Shown in pieces: positions 1 through 18,400 of a stretch of 64,000 bases of DNA (the stretch's first letter is position 1; the number at the start of each line of letters is the position of its first letter). The translations under genes and the position numbers were made by a program. A model generated the notes under the pieces. It searched no databases, was not told where the DNA came from, and worked only from the letters and a program-made list of their open reading frames with translations. The DNA comes from Dendrolimus kikuchii (taxonomy: Eukaryota > Arthropoda > Insecta > Lepidoptera > Lasiocampidae): positions 11,567,338 to 11,631,337 of the forward strand of contig CM034401.1 in NCBI GenBank assembly GCA_019925095.2, written 5' to 3'.

Positions 1-296
1 CGAACATCAAATGTTTGACAGGTAGGAATAGTTTCTAAGGGAAAGCGAAATTGTTGTTTTTATTATATTCCAAGCATTTTTTTTTTATCTTTACTCACCT
101 TTTAAACCTTCCCTGGACTTCCACAAATAATTCAAAACCAAAATTAGCCAAATCAGTCAAGCCGTTCTCGAGTGCTAGCGAGGCTAACGAACAGCGATTG
201 ATTTTTATATACCTAGTCTTGCCATAAATATTGTAAGAAAGAATTTTTTTTTTCTATTGCAAATAACATTTATAAGTTTTACAGTATGTTAGTTTT

Positions 297-600
297 ATCC
301 GTGCAGGAACGGAGAAAGAATACAATTTCCTGCGGCCGGGCGGCCTGTCGTAAGAGGCGACTTAACAACCCATAGCCAGGTGGTAGGGCATTTGCCCGAC
401 TGGATGGCTACCACCCCTGGTCTAAAGTATGTCGCCATAACAACCTTGAGTTGTGTTCCGGCATTAGTGACCAGGTTCCAGTTTCTCTCAAGAGAGCAGC
501 AGCGCATTTGTATCACCTTTGGTGTGGCAAATGTCCATAGGCGATCGTAACCGCTTTCCATCAAGTGGGCCGTCTGCCTGTCTGCTGATCTCCTGCAATA
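297..600 (-). repeat. ~300-bp dispersed repeat (family R300), near full-length
   Basis: This is one copy of a family seen at least five times here (also 13855-14035, 18757-19048, 53106-53342, 59885-60118, plus short fragments). Read on the minus strand it starts after a T-rich stretch with TTGCAGGAG, passes through a conserved block around CAGACGGCCCACTTGATGG, and ends near CTCCGTTCCTGCACGGATAA. An open frame with SADRQTAHLMESGY near its start runs through this and three other copies. No transposase or reverse transcriptase motif is visible, so it is probably a non-autonomous element; the class (SINE or other) is not established. Confidence 0.75.
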
Positions 601-657
601 AAAAAAATAAATAAAAAAAAAATGCATAAATATAAAACAATTTAAAATATAAAAAGC

Positions 658-1790
658 TTATTTGAAGTGGTCTCCATTGGCTGCAATACAGTCCTTTAAA
701 CGTTGAGGCCAGTTATCAATAGAAGCACGCACTCTTTCCATGGGAAAATTCTTCACTGCCGATCGTATGGATTGTTATAGGAACTCCAAATTATCATGGC
801 GTTTAGAGCAAGCGTACTCTCTAAAACTGATCATAAATCATAATCCAGCGGATTAAGATCGGGACTAGACGACGGCCAGTCTTCAGCTCTGATGAAATCC
901 AAAATGCTCGTTTCCAACCAAGACTGCGTGGACCGAGCTTTATAACCCGGTGCCGAGTCTTGCTGGAAGGACCATTCTTAGTTATTGAACATGGTGTTGT
1001 TAAAGGGCTCAACTACCTTCTCCAAAATGGTATCTTGATACACTTGTGCCAATGTTTTGATACCTTTTTCACAAAAATATGGCTCAGTCACTCCTTCATA
1101 GCTAACACCCCACCAAACCACCACTGAAGACTGATAAGTTGAAGATGAAGATGCCCACGTTGCACTCTGTAGACTAATTGAGAAGCTTCCTTAGAGCATT
1201 GAGGATAAATACGGTCATTTTGTTTATTAAAATGTTGCTCAATTGTGAAAAATTTCTCATCTGTAAACAAAATTTTTCCGTGACCTCCCTTTGCATACCG
1301 CTTCAGTAGTTGTTTCGATTTTACCACCCTATTCTTTTTTAAATTATGCCTTTTTCTATTATGCCTTTAATTATTATTTAAAATTATTATGAAATGACCA
1401 GTGCATCTCCTATAGACTGCAAGTCCTAAGTCATCTTTTAAAATACGCAACATGGTTCTAGGTGATATCTTCATCTCCCGAGATAAAACCTTTTGCTTTC
1501 AGATAGGATTTCTTCGAATTCTTTCTCTTACTGCTTTGACCACCTTTTTCGTACGAACACTATGTGGACGGCCAGATCTTTTTCTGTCACAAACAGAGGA
1601 CGTCTCATTGTACCTATTAATAGCCCGGTACATAAACATTTGACTAATACCAAGTGTATGGAGTTTTAAAAATTGCATTTGGCTCCATACCTACTTTGTG
1701 TAATGCAATCACAGCGATTCGGTTCTATTTATTGCCCCACTCCATTTTAATATCGCAAAATGTTGTACAATGTATTGGCGCCAAAATGAG
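658..1790 (-). pseudogene. Tc1/mariner-superfamily transposase remnant, DD37D type
   Basis: Reading the minus strand from about 1745 gives a transposase-like helix-turn-helix region (RKRSGRPHSVRTKKVVKAV), then TDEKFFTIEQHFNKQNDRI with the first catalytic Asp, QQDSAPGYKARS with the second, and SSPDLNPLDYDL with the third. Thirty-seven residues separate the second and third Asp, which places it in the DD37D (maT-like) group known from insects including silkworm. The C-terminus ends in IAANGDHFK and a stop at 658-660. Stops and frame changes interrupt it (for example a TAA between the first and second catalytic residues, and a stop where DYDLW is expected), so it cannot encode a full transposase. 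Terminal repeats were not identified. Confidence 0.8.
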
Positions 1791-2091
1791 AAAACGCAAT
1801 GAACAATCATAAAAATGACAGATTCCAAATTCAAATGTAATAAATTGTTTCTTTTAATTGTATCAGTAATTATGGCCAGACTAAGTATATAGATAAGAAA
1901 ATTTTAGACCTTTTTTATGAGTTCGATCTTTAGAGATTGCAGGCATTCCATAAGGTATATTGGCCTTAAGACTTTTACCATGAGGTCTTTTATAACAGCA
2001 GAAATTAACCATCTGGAGGTAACAAAGTCTACAGGTTATGGTAATCACTCTTCACTAGGTGGGAAAAAAATCTAGCCTGACAGTCATATCA

Positions 2092-2149
2092 TACATACAT
2101 ACATACATAACTTCACGCCAGTTCCCTTGCGGGGTAGGCACGAACAACA
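2092..2149 (-). repeat. LINE-A 3' end, 5'-truncated, with 12-bp target duplication
   Basis: Only 58 bp of the 3' end of a LINE family (LINE-A) with an (ATGT)n tail is present, read on the minus strand. It is bracketed by a perfect 12-bp direct repeat, ACAGTCATATCA, at 2080-2091 and 2150-2161. Longer copies at 55621-55813 and 22860-23016 show that the piece is the last codons (…AYPARELA then stop) plus the tail. Confidence 0.85.
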
Positions 2150-2286
2150 ACAGTCATATCAGTATGACTTATTTCACACTGAGCTACAGGCTTTGTATGA
2201 AACACACTACAATTGACTTATTCAATATACAATTGACTTGATGAATAATCTTATAAGTAAAGAAAACTATTCCGCTATGAGTTATG

Positions 2287-2308
2287 GTAGTAGTAGTAGT
2301 AGTAGTAG
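2287..2308. repeat. (TAG)n microsatellite
   Basis: About seven uninterrupted TAG units. Confidence 0.9.
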
Positions 2309-2444
2309 AATTCGCCACAAAGGAAACTTAGTCCATACAGCCAATTCTGATGTATAAGTTTAAGTCTTCATATAGTAGGTCTACAACAGATGCCATTCAA
2401 CAGTCCTTGTAAAAACTCAAAAGATCACATTTGATTATACAGTT

Positions 2445-2595
2445 CACATTTCTCACAAAAACATATCATTACTGCTCAAAAACTAAGCAATCAATATCCT
2501 ACAACTATTGTTCATTTTAGAGTAATTGTACACATTTTTAGAAAATAAAACTGCACAGCACAACCTCCCCTTTCGGTTCCCGCCAAAACCTCTCA
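2445..2595 (-). repeat. dispersed repeat F5, copy 1
   Basis: This block is the reverse complement of 60215-60345, sharing stretches such as CAATATCCTACAACTATTGT and ending beside CCCGCCAAAA. A more diverged relative lies at about 57010-57110. No coding content or terminal structure could be defined, so the class is unknown. Confidence 0.65.
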
Positions 2596-2974
2596 TACGA
2601 GTTATGGGATCTTGAACTTAGATTGACATGTAGACAAAACCATTATATTGAAAAAAATAATAATCAACCTTTATCATCTGCAACTAATTTAACCAGTTAG
2701 TGGTTCAGAAAAGATCTATTTTGAAGCATAATACAAAAGGTAAATTATATTGGTTAAATGTTTTGATTTCATTGCGTAATAAATGGTGAGATTAATAACT
2801 GTACAATTGTAGTTAAATCAGAAAACAAATAAATAAATAGGTACCTCGCAAATGACGAACCATGTCTGCATTATTTATGCCATGACTCCTCCAAGCCATT
2901 ATGATTGCTACAGTAGCAGTACAACTAAAAAATAAACTAAAATTGCGCCAGGAATAATCAATTTGTATATAGTT

Positions 2975-3277
2975 TTAAAAATTAAAAACACCTATAGTCA
3001 AAAATATTACAAAAATTGAAAACGACCGAGCGGAGAGAAGACAAAACGAAGTTATTTTTATTTTTGGACATTGATTGACATTTGACACTTTTTTTTTTTT
3101 TTGAGGCGAGGGAAAATGCTTAACCGATTTACGCACAATCCGAATACCTAACTGAAGACCAATAATTTGTCCTTGAATGACGTCACTTATGTCTTTTATC
3201 TCTTTCTTTAGGGTGACAATACTTTCTTTTAAAAATATGGATAATAAATTACTTTTCGTTTTTGTATCGTTTGCCAT
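2975..3277 (-). other. small open frame, unassigned
   Basis: A 100-codon minus-strand frame starts MANDTKTKSNLLSIFLKES and continues through a Lys/Glu/Ile-rich, possibly helical stretch before a poly-Lys run (from a poly-T tract) at about residue 60. It matches no family I recognise. The first ~60 residues look more protein-like than the rest; it could be a first exon, a fragment of a transposon ORF, or chance. Confidence 0.2.
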
Positions 3278-3299
3278 GACTGATTTTGCTTAACAATTA

Positions 3300-4200
3300 A
3301 CAAAAACCTGATAGCTGCCATTTTTTAACCCCCGACGAAAAAAGAGAAATTATAAGTTTGACCGCTGTCCGTCTGTGGCACCGTATCTCTTGAACGAGTC
3401 AACCAATTCGGATACAATTTTTGTATCCCGCAAACCCGCAGCAAACCTTATCGTGCCAATCTCTATCGAATTTGATGGCTCAACGATAGGTATTATTTTC
3501 GACTTTTTAAATGTTTACTTTTCTTTTTTGTTGGGTTTTTTTTATTTAATTTTGTAACAAACATGTCATCCCTCTATACTTTTTATACGAGGATATGGAA
3601 TACATTGTTCAGTACCTCGTCATACTGTCTGATAGATATTCTTTAGAAAATATGGGGGATGATCACTACCCAAATGTCGATACCAAACATGATTGTCGAA
3701 ACTTTAGGATTACTTATTTATTTAATACTTTATAATTTTTAAAACTTCTAATTATTTATAATAATCAACAATAGAGATTTTCGGTAAATAAAATTACAAT
3801 TAGTTTTTGCTATTTCTAGATTTAATTGATAGATTATGTGACGCTCACCCCCTGATTCAAAGGTCTAGGAATGACATACCAAAGCCGAAGCATTGAGCGG
3901 GATATGGAATAAAAGAATTTATATAGTGAAAATTAATAAAATTTATTAAATGAATAAAACATAAAATATTGCCCATAAATCGTAATCATCTAGTGTTAGG
4001 AACCCTTCGCTGCAAAACCGTTAACCCTATGTTCACAAGGTAGGTTATATAGAAAGTGCTGATCAAGAAACAGGTAGACTTATTTTTCTTAAAAAGTTGT
4101 ATATATCACTTCACTTTCGGCGAATAAAAGTGCAAAGTCAATGCAAAAGCTTTGATGTCAACACTATATGTATTTTTTTTTCTTGTTTACTCTACTAACT
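3300..4200. other. intergenic, nothing recognised
   Basis: AT-rich sequence between the small frame at 2975-3277 and the 3' end of the THAP-like locus. No coding similarity, tRNA or clear repeat was seen. Confidence 0.4.
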
Positions 4201-4221
4201 TTCTGAAAATTTTCACAAATA

Positions 4222-5475
4222 TTAGCAGTTACTTCGCAAAATATTTTCAATTTCAGACTGTGATGTATAATCCTGGACCACATTTATGAGCGATATCATA
4301 TCACTAATTTTTCGCTCTTGTCTCTTCACCTTTTGCTGCAATATTTTTCTACTCTTCTCTAAAGATTGTTCACGTGATGTCTTGAAGTTTACTTGAACAT
4401 TAAAATCTTTCAAAGCACGCCGTTTGTATGGTGGTTAATTTTCAATATCCTGTCGAAAGTTAAAATTAATTTAGAGTCAAAAATGTCCAATGGAGATTTC
4501 ACTTTCATTGTTTTTATTTTCATGAGTGGAAACTTATAAAAATGTAATTCACAGAATACTGTCTATCTAATAAGATAATTTGCTAATATAAAAGTTTGTT
4601 CACTTACAATATCTTGTTTTGGAAATAGCATTAGGGGAACATTATCATTGACAGCTGTATGTGATTGAGTCCATGAAGTTGATAGGACATTAACACAATC
4701 CTGAAATTAAAAATGATTTATAGAGGTATACATTTTTCATAAGAACATAATAATATATACTATAAAGGTCACAAATGTTCTTATCCAACACTTACCACCA
4801 CATTGCAACATTTACACAATTGATATGAGTAGACTGGTACAGCATCTTTTAGCAGACAACCTGGCCTGCTAGTTATAGTCTGCATTCTTAAAATGAAGAC
4901 TACAAATCTTCGCAGATTCATAAAATTTTCCCTTTAATGGTACTACAGATAACCAAGCATTCCTCTTGTTTGGATCTTTAGGGAAACTGTAAATAGAAAT
5001 AAACAGAAAAATAGTGGAAATGTCCAAAATTAGGCTATAAACTGTTTTTAATAAATCATTTTGCTCATTTAATTCACAATGTTTTAAAATCTTGGATCTT
5101 CATTATGTAGATTAAAAGTTACGCCAAGACTACAAGCACTACATATCAGTAAATACTTTATACAGGAAGTTTTTATCATTAGACCAATTTTTAAGAATAA
5201 GAAGCTTGTCACCCTACTCCTCTTGTTTATGTATAGTTTACAATACAATAAATCGTATTTAACTGCATATTAGTAGAATAATTCGCTGTGGGAGATGATG
5301 CAAAGAAAGTGTCGTCAATTTCTGTATGTGTTATTATAAAATAGCAAGACTTTTAGTGTTAATTTCCCTAAAATGTTAATGTAACTCAAAAAGAATTTAA
5401 TTCAACTTACTTGTGGAATTTCACGCCTGATGTTGGATGCCAAACACTTTTGCAACCACGAAATACACAACTCAT
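4222..5475 (-). pseudogene. THAP-domain protein gene, disrupted (four exons)
   Basis: Four minus-strand exons are joined by consensus splice sites: 5411-5475, 4796-4986, 4608-4700 and 4222-4449. Exon 1 gives MSCVFRGCKSVWHPTSGVKF, the first two Cys of the C2CH zinc site. Exon 2 supplies FPKDPNKRNAWLSVV, CSLHF (third Cys and His) and KDAVPVY, the AVPxxF-type box that closes a THAP domain, which is a sequence-specific DNA-binding zinc finger. Exon 4 encodes a basic, likely coiled-coil C-terminus (SLEKSRKILQQKVKRQERK). Two lesions break it. An extra base near 4873-4878 shifts the frame after KNADY and meets a TAG at 4870-4872. An in-frame TAA lies at 4435-4437 early in exon 4. The splice phases agree only if the extra base is discounted. 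It is either a young pseudogene or contains sequence errors; a truncated product is also possible. Confidence 0.75.
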
Positions 5476-5879
5476 TCTAGAATATCACTTAAACACACCA
5501 TTTATCATATAAAATCTCAGTTATACGATCGAATTAGACGAAACTCATAAACTAAATTTTTGACAGGAAGCCATATCTAGTTTCAGTGTTGCCAAAGTAG
5601 ATTTTTAATTTTTGACGAATGCTGGGGACAACTTTGTGAAATAATATTGTTATAATATTTTGAATCAAAGGAAAATTTCCTTCTTATTTAATAAAAGATT
5701 CCATTACATAAAACTAATCTCTGTCTATTGTTTGCAAATAAAATAAAATCTTACAAATTTTATAATAATTTCTTAGAACTGATGGAAATTGAAGAATTTT
5801 TTTACTTTTGTATATATGTCGGCGCGAATATGTCACTTAATTTATAGATGACGTAAGAATAAAGATAATCTAAGTTCTC

Positions 5880-6140
5880 TAATCTAAAATCAGCAAACGT
5901 ATGACAGCATTGTGAATAGCAGAGTTGGTGTTGGTAGACCACGAAGTACACATCATGATCAAATAGAAGTGTTAAAAAAAGGTCAGGTAAAAAGCATCTC
6001 AAATAAACGTGCGTATATGAAGAGTTTAATGAAAGTAGATGAAGCGAAAGTTGATTGTCAAGATCGTCGCAAGTGAAGATCCATAGTCTCTGCCTGCCCC
6101 CATGGGAATAGGCGTGATAATATATATGTATGTATGAACA
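5880..6140 (+). pseudogene. LINE ORF2 C-terminal fragment with (TATG)n-like tail
   Basis: A plus-strand frame around 5925-6110 reads GVGRPRSTHHDQIEVLKKGQ … DRRK, a stop, then RSIVSACPHGN, followed by a tail of TATG repeats. The layout parallels LINE-A elsewhere in the window (HDQIDRVLAEGD … KWRSVVRAYPARELA, tail (ATGT)n), so this is a diverged relative, truncated at its 5' end. It lies in the interval between the divergently transcribed THAP-like and MEA1 genes. Confidence 0.65.
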
Positions 6141-6949
6141 AATAATTGATTAACAATAATAAAAATATTTATTTTGTACAGCGCACGTGTGTTAGTTTGC
6201 TTTTATGTTAGTCGGTGCAAATTATCAAATGATAACATAAAAGTAATAACAGGTTCTTTAATTTTATATCGATTATTGAGCATTTGTTTAATAATTACCG
6301 ACCTGGACCAGATGCATTGGACACTGTGCCTCGAGTCTTGGAGCAGAGAGCCCCGAATTCTAGTCAGTGTTCACTCATTTATTTACTTTGTCTACTTATA
6401 ATTATTATTTGAAAATTATTTTTTAACAATTGTAATCTTTAATAGATTATTTGAAATGTTCTTGTGATTTATTATTTGGAAGGAGTAAACTACTCTACTA
6501 TTACTATTTAAGAAATTACTGACTTTGGCTATAAAAGCCGACGTTCCTTATCTTTGAAAAAACCCAGTACCGCCCTTTCTATTATGACATCTAATTTTCT
6601 TGCAGAAAAGTAAACCTACAGCTTCTATATTATGCTAATTTATTCGATATTAATATTATATTTTGCTAATTTTTCGTCATTAATATATAACAAGATAAAC
6701 GAAGAAAGTATTATTTGGGTGCAATTTACCGTATGTCTTGGTAACCCGAACGATAGAGCGAGTGAGATGGAAGACATAACAAAGGTCAATGGAGTTCATA
6801 TTTTTGGTCTTCAAAAAAATGTTAGCATTGCAATCTCCATTGTGTGTCTTAGTTGCCAAGCCTTAAACTTAAAAAAAATTAACATAAGTTTAATAGACGT
6901 ATAATAATTGCAGTGAATTAATATTTATTCTTAAAAATAAATCTTCAAT

Positions 6950-14832
<7,883 letters not shown>

Positions 14833-15437
14833 ATAGGTATTAGAGTATGTACTTCAATAAATGGTTTTAAATAGTTTAGTATTGAGCCTGGCCTACTTAC
14901 TGTATGCAATTTTCATAGCTTAAAGTTGTAGTTCGATAGCTTAATTCTGAAGGTTCAAAAGGTAAAACTATAATAGAAAGTTTTTATATCATATAATTTT
15001 TGGTTATATTAAATATAGGTTTTATACACCATAGCTATTATTCTAAAAAAAATTGTGAATAGTATAGAAGGCCAAAATATTATTTTAAAATTTCTCTTTT
15101 TTAACATTTTAATGCATTGGTCACTTCTATGACTAGAAGTAAAATCATAATGTGAGAAATACTTTCATTTAAATTATACAATATAATGTAAAATATATTT
15201 ACTACTATTATATTATTTTCAATAACTAAGTATACGCTGTATAATATAATAAACTCATAAAATTTAAAACATGTATCACTTTATAAAACAAATCTTGAAG
15301 TTCCTATGGTTCATATTGTTAAATATGCCTTAATTTATGTTATTAAACAAAATATATTTGATATTATAATATTTGCAGTTAAAAACTAATAATAAAATCA
15401 CAAAATATTAATAACTAAAACTTTTACTGTGCATTAT

Positions 15438-18400
15438 CTAAGCTGTAGGATCAAATATAGCAGCACTGAATGTAATTAACTTAGTTTTCTCATTTCTTAT
15501 AAACATGTAGAAAGGAGAGTCTGCATAGAATTGTTCAGCTGTCCGCGCTAGTATCCCAGCTGTTGCAGACACTGCTTCTGTTCCATATTCTAAAAAGAAT
15601 ATATTTTATTTTAAATATATCAATTCAAGTTTATTGTTTCATAAAAATGGTGTTCATATTGAATAATCAAAAATTATGTACATGTATTTCGATTGCGCAA
15701 TACTAATGTTCAAAAGTAACAACTAAACAATTTAATTAATTAAAACACTAACGGTTTTATTCATATTGCATGCATGAAAACTATACTATTTCCATTTCTT
15801 TATTTTCTCGACGACAGCTCCTGTGGAAACTTGAAGGAGCGTCTTTTTTAAATTACACTAAAATACAATACATAATATATTACATAAATATAATACATAA
15901 ATAAAATACATTATTTAATAAAAATATGACGCTTACGCACGTATAAGGTCATAGCAAAGTCTGAGAAACTGATAGTGATCGAGCTATCGATAAACGTAAC
16001 ACGATAACAGACCCGATATTTTTTTACAAAGTGTAAGAGACTAAACTATTGCCGGATAATTTTGTACAAATTTATTGACTAATACTACATTTCATTACAA
16101 GATGTAATTATATTACGTTGATTCTTTATTTATTTATTTTATTCAAAATCTGATGAATCGTCACTGTCACTCGATGAGCTCTCCCCAACATTTATTATAA
16201 GTTCCTGTACTTCTATATTATCGAATGCCACATGAATTTCCCAATCAGACGCTATAATGTTTTGGGTTCTTCTCACAATTTTTTCCCAGTGTTCGGCGGT
16301 TACTTCCGCACATGCATTTTTTCATAAATCTAACATCTTGTTTGCCGTAAAAGGGAGATGGGTATTGTTTCGAGCGGCGTGTCCTTTGATTTGTGCCCAT
16401 ATTAGTTCTATAGCATTGTACTGGCAATGATACGGCGGAAGTCGAAGAACCCAATGACCACATTCGGCAGCTATTTCGTCGGTGATATATCTTTTAGGGA
16501 GGCTTTTTTTATTTTAAAATATTCACTAATTGTACTTTTAATAAAGTATTATCCACATTTTCGCCATGAGGTTGGAGCCAGTCCATTATCTCTTGTTTTT
16601 TATTGGCCTGCGTAGGCATTTTATCAATTTGTCTGGAGTGATAATATGTAGCGTTGTCCATAATAATTATCGACGGTTCTTCCAGAGATTGCACCATTTC
16701 TTTAAACCATTCTTCGTAAATCTCCGCGTTCATTTCTTCAGTGGTAGTCCACTGTTTTCTTGGATTTAAAGACGAGTGAAGCATCTGACACGAATCCTTT
16801 CCTAGACCCTGCATGGCATATGATAAGGCGTTCACCTTTTCCCATTGGCACTGAACTAGTGGCGGTGTCGTCAGTCCAGTTCTTAGATACTGTGTGGTTT
16901 GCATTTAACCAAGTCTCGTCAATGAAAATAACATTTGACCAATCTGATATCTTTTTGACTTCGATCAAAAATTCGCAGCGAGCCATAGCAACCTCATGAC
17001 GCTCCATCAATATTTTACGTTTGTCCGATTTTTTATAAGAAAATCCAATTTCTTTCAAAACCAAGCTTTATAACGATTTTTGGTCATGGAACAAACCCCA
17101 TTCACTTAAAGAAACAACAAGTTTTTTAAGTGTTGGAATTTCTTTGCGCAAGTAATAGTCATATATATGACGGCGAATAGCGTCAGCGTCGAAGTTGTCA
17201 ACCGATGTCACACGACGTGGTTGGCGTTTTTTCTTCGGCGTAGGAAGCTTATTTTTCTTGCATGCCGCTTTTACCGTAAGCTTCGGTAGTAATTTTTGAA
17301 ACAGTACGTCCACTAATTCCTAATGCGGCCGCAACACGCTCTCGCACTTGCGACAGTAGTAATAGCGGGCCACCATTTTGATACTCTCTTTCAAAGTAAT
17401 TACGAACCTTGATCACCAGTTCTCTCGCCTGCCTTTTCAGAACAGATCCTTTAGTCATTTTGATATTTGACAGCTGGGCAGCAATCAACAAAGAGGAACA
17501 CAAAATACACAACGTAACGTATGGATAATGTGAAAAAACTCAGCGAACAGAAATGTAATGACTATATAGCACGACCGTCTTGTTGCGAGTAACAGATTAA
17601 AACAAAGACAAAATGGCGATGGGCCATAAAGTGTTCCCAGCTTGAAAAAATATATTTGAATGTTGTTGTTGTATTTTTCTTTGTTCAAAACATAATAAAT
17701 ATATGCGATCGATATCATTACTTATTTGGTCACAACACTACAACTATCAAATTAGTACTGTCATCGAGAAAATAAAGAAATGTAAATAGTATAGTAGGGC
17801 GCTATCAGTCTGCAGACCCGCATATATGAAGGTACTGTTTACAGTTTTACACTGCTGTTGTATCCTATTGCTTCTCACCTCATTGAGACCTTAAATATCT
17901 GGGTACGCCCTTTTTGATCAGCCCCATATTGTAAAGCTTTGGTGTGAGTTCATTTCATAGCTTGCCCGTGTGTCATCGGTATTTATTAGCCAAAATACTA
18001 CATACTTTGTAAGTATAATCCTGTTATTTTTGCGGTGGTAATGGTTTATGCACGCCGCAGTACTTAAGGATAGAAATTGAGAGTGTGGGATCGTAGTGAC
18101 TGTTATAACCGCTAAAACCACTACGATCGTCAAACAATCGCTTAGCAAGAGCAGCGACCTTGGTGCTACCCTTCTTGTGTCTTAATACAGAAGGCAGGCC
18201 TCTTCATGTAGCCGAAACGGGTGTCACCTGTAGTAAACCTTTCCTTGCAAAGTAAAAGAACTATCTGAACACCTTCTGCAGTGGCTAGCGATCGTTTGAC
18301 GTCCTACGGCTCCTCGATAAAGATAGGATACTACAGCTCACTATATATGTTTATAAAACTCAGCAGTGAATTTTTAAGACAGCTTAAGATTCCGTTACCA

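Larger units (their letters stand above)
1860..2974. other. intergenic, repeat fragments only
   Basis: No gene is recognised. The stretch holds a short LINE 3' end (2092-2149), a (TAG)n microsatellite and one copy of a repeat shared with 57 and 60 kb. The start (about 1865-1885, ATGGCCAGACTA) resembles the arm of the small palindrome at 63332-63374. Confidence 0.5.

Noticed and set aside
18100..18330. Possible rRNA-like fragment in serpin intron 7
   Set aside because: Slightly GC-richer sequence only; no stretch could be matched to a conserved rRNA segment.
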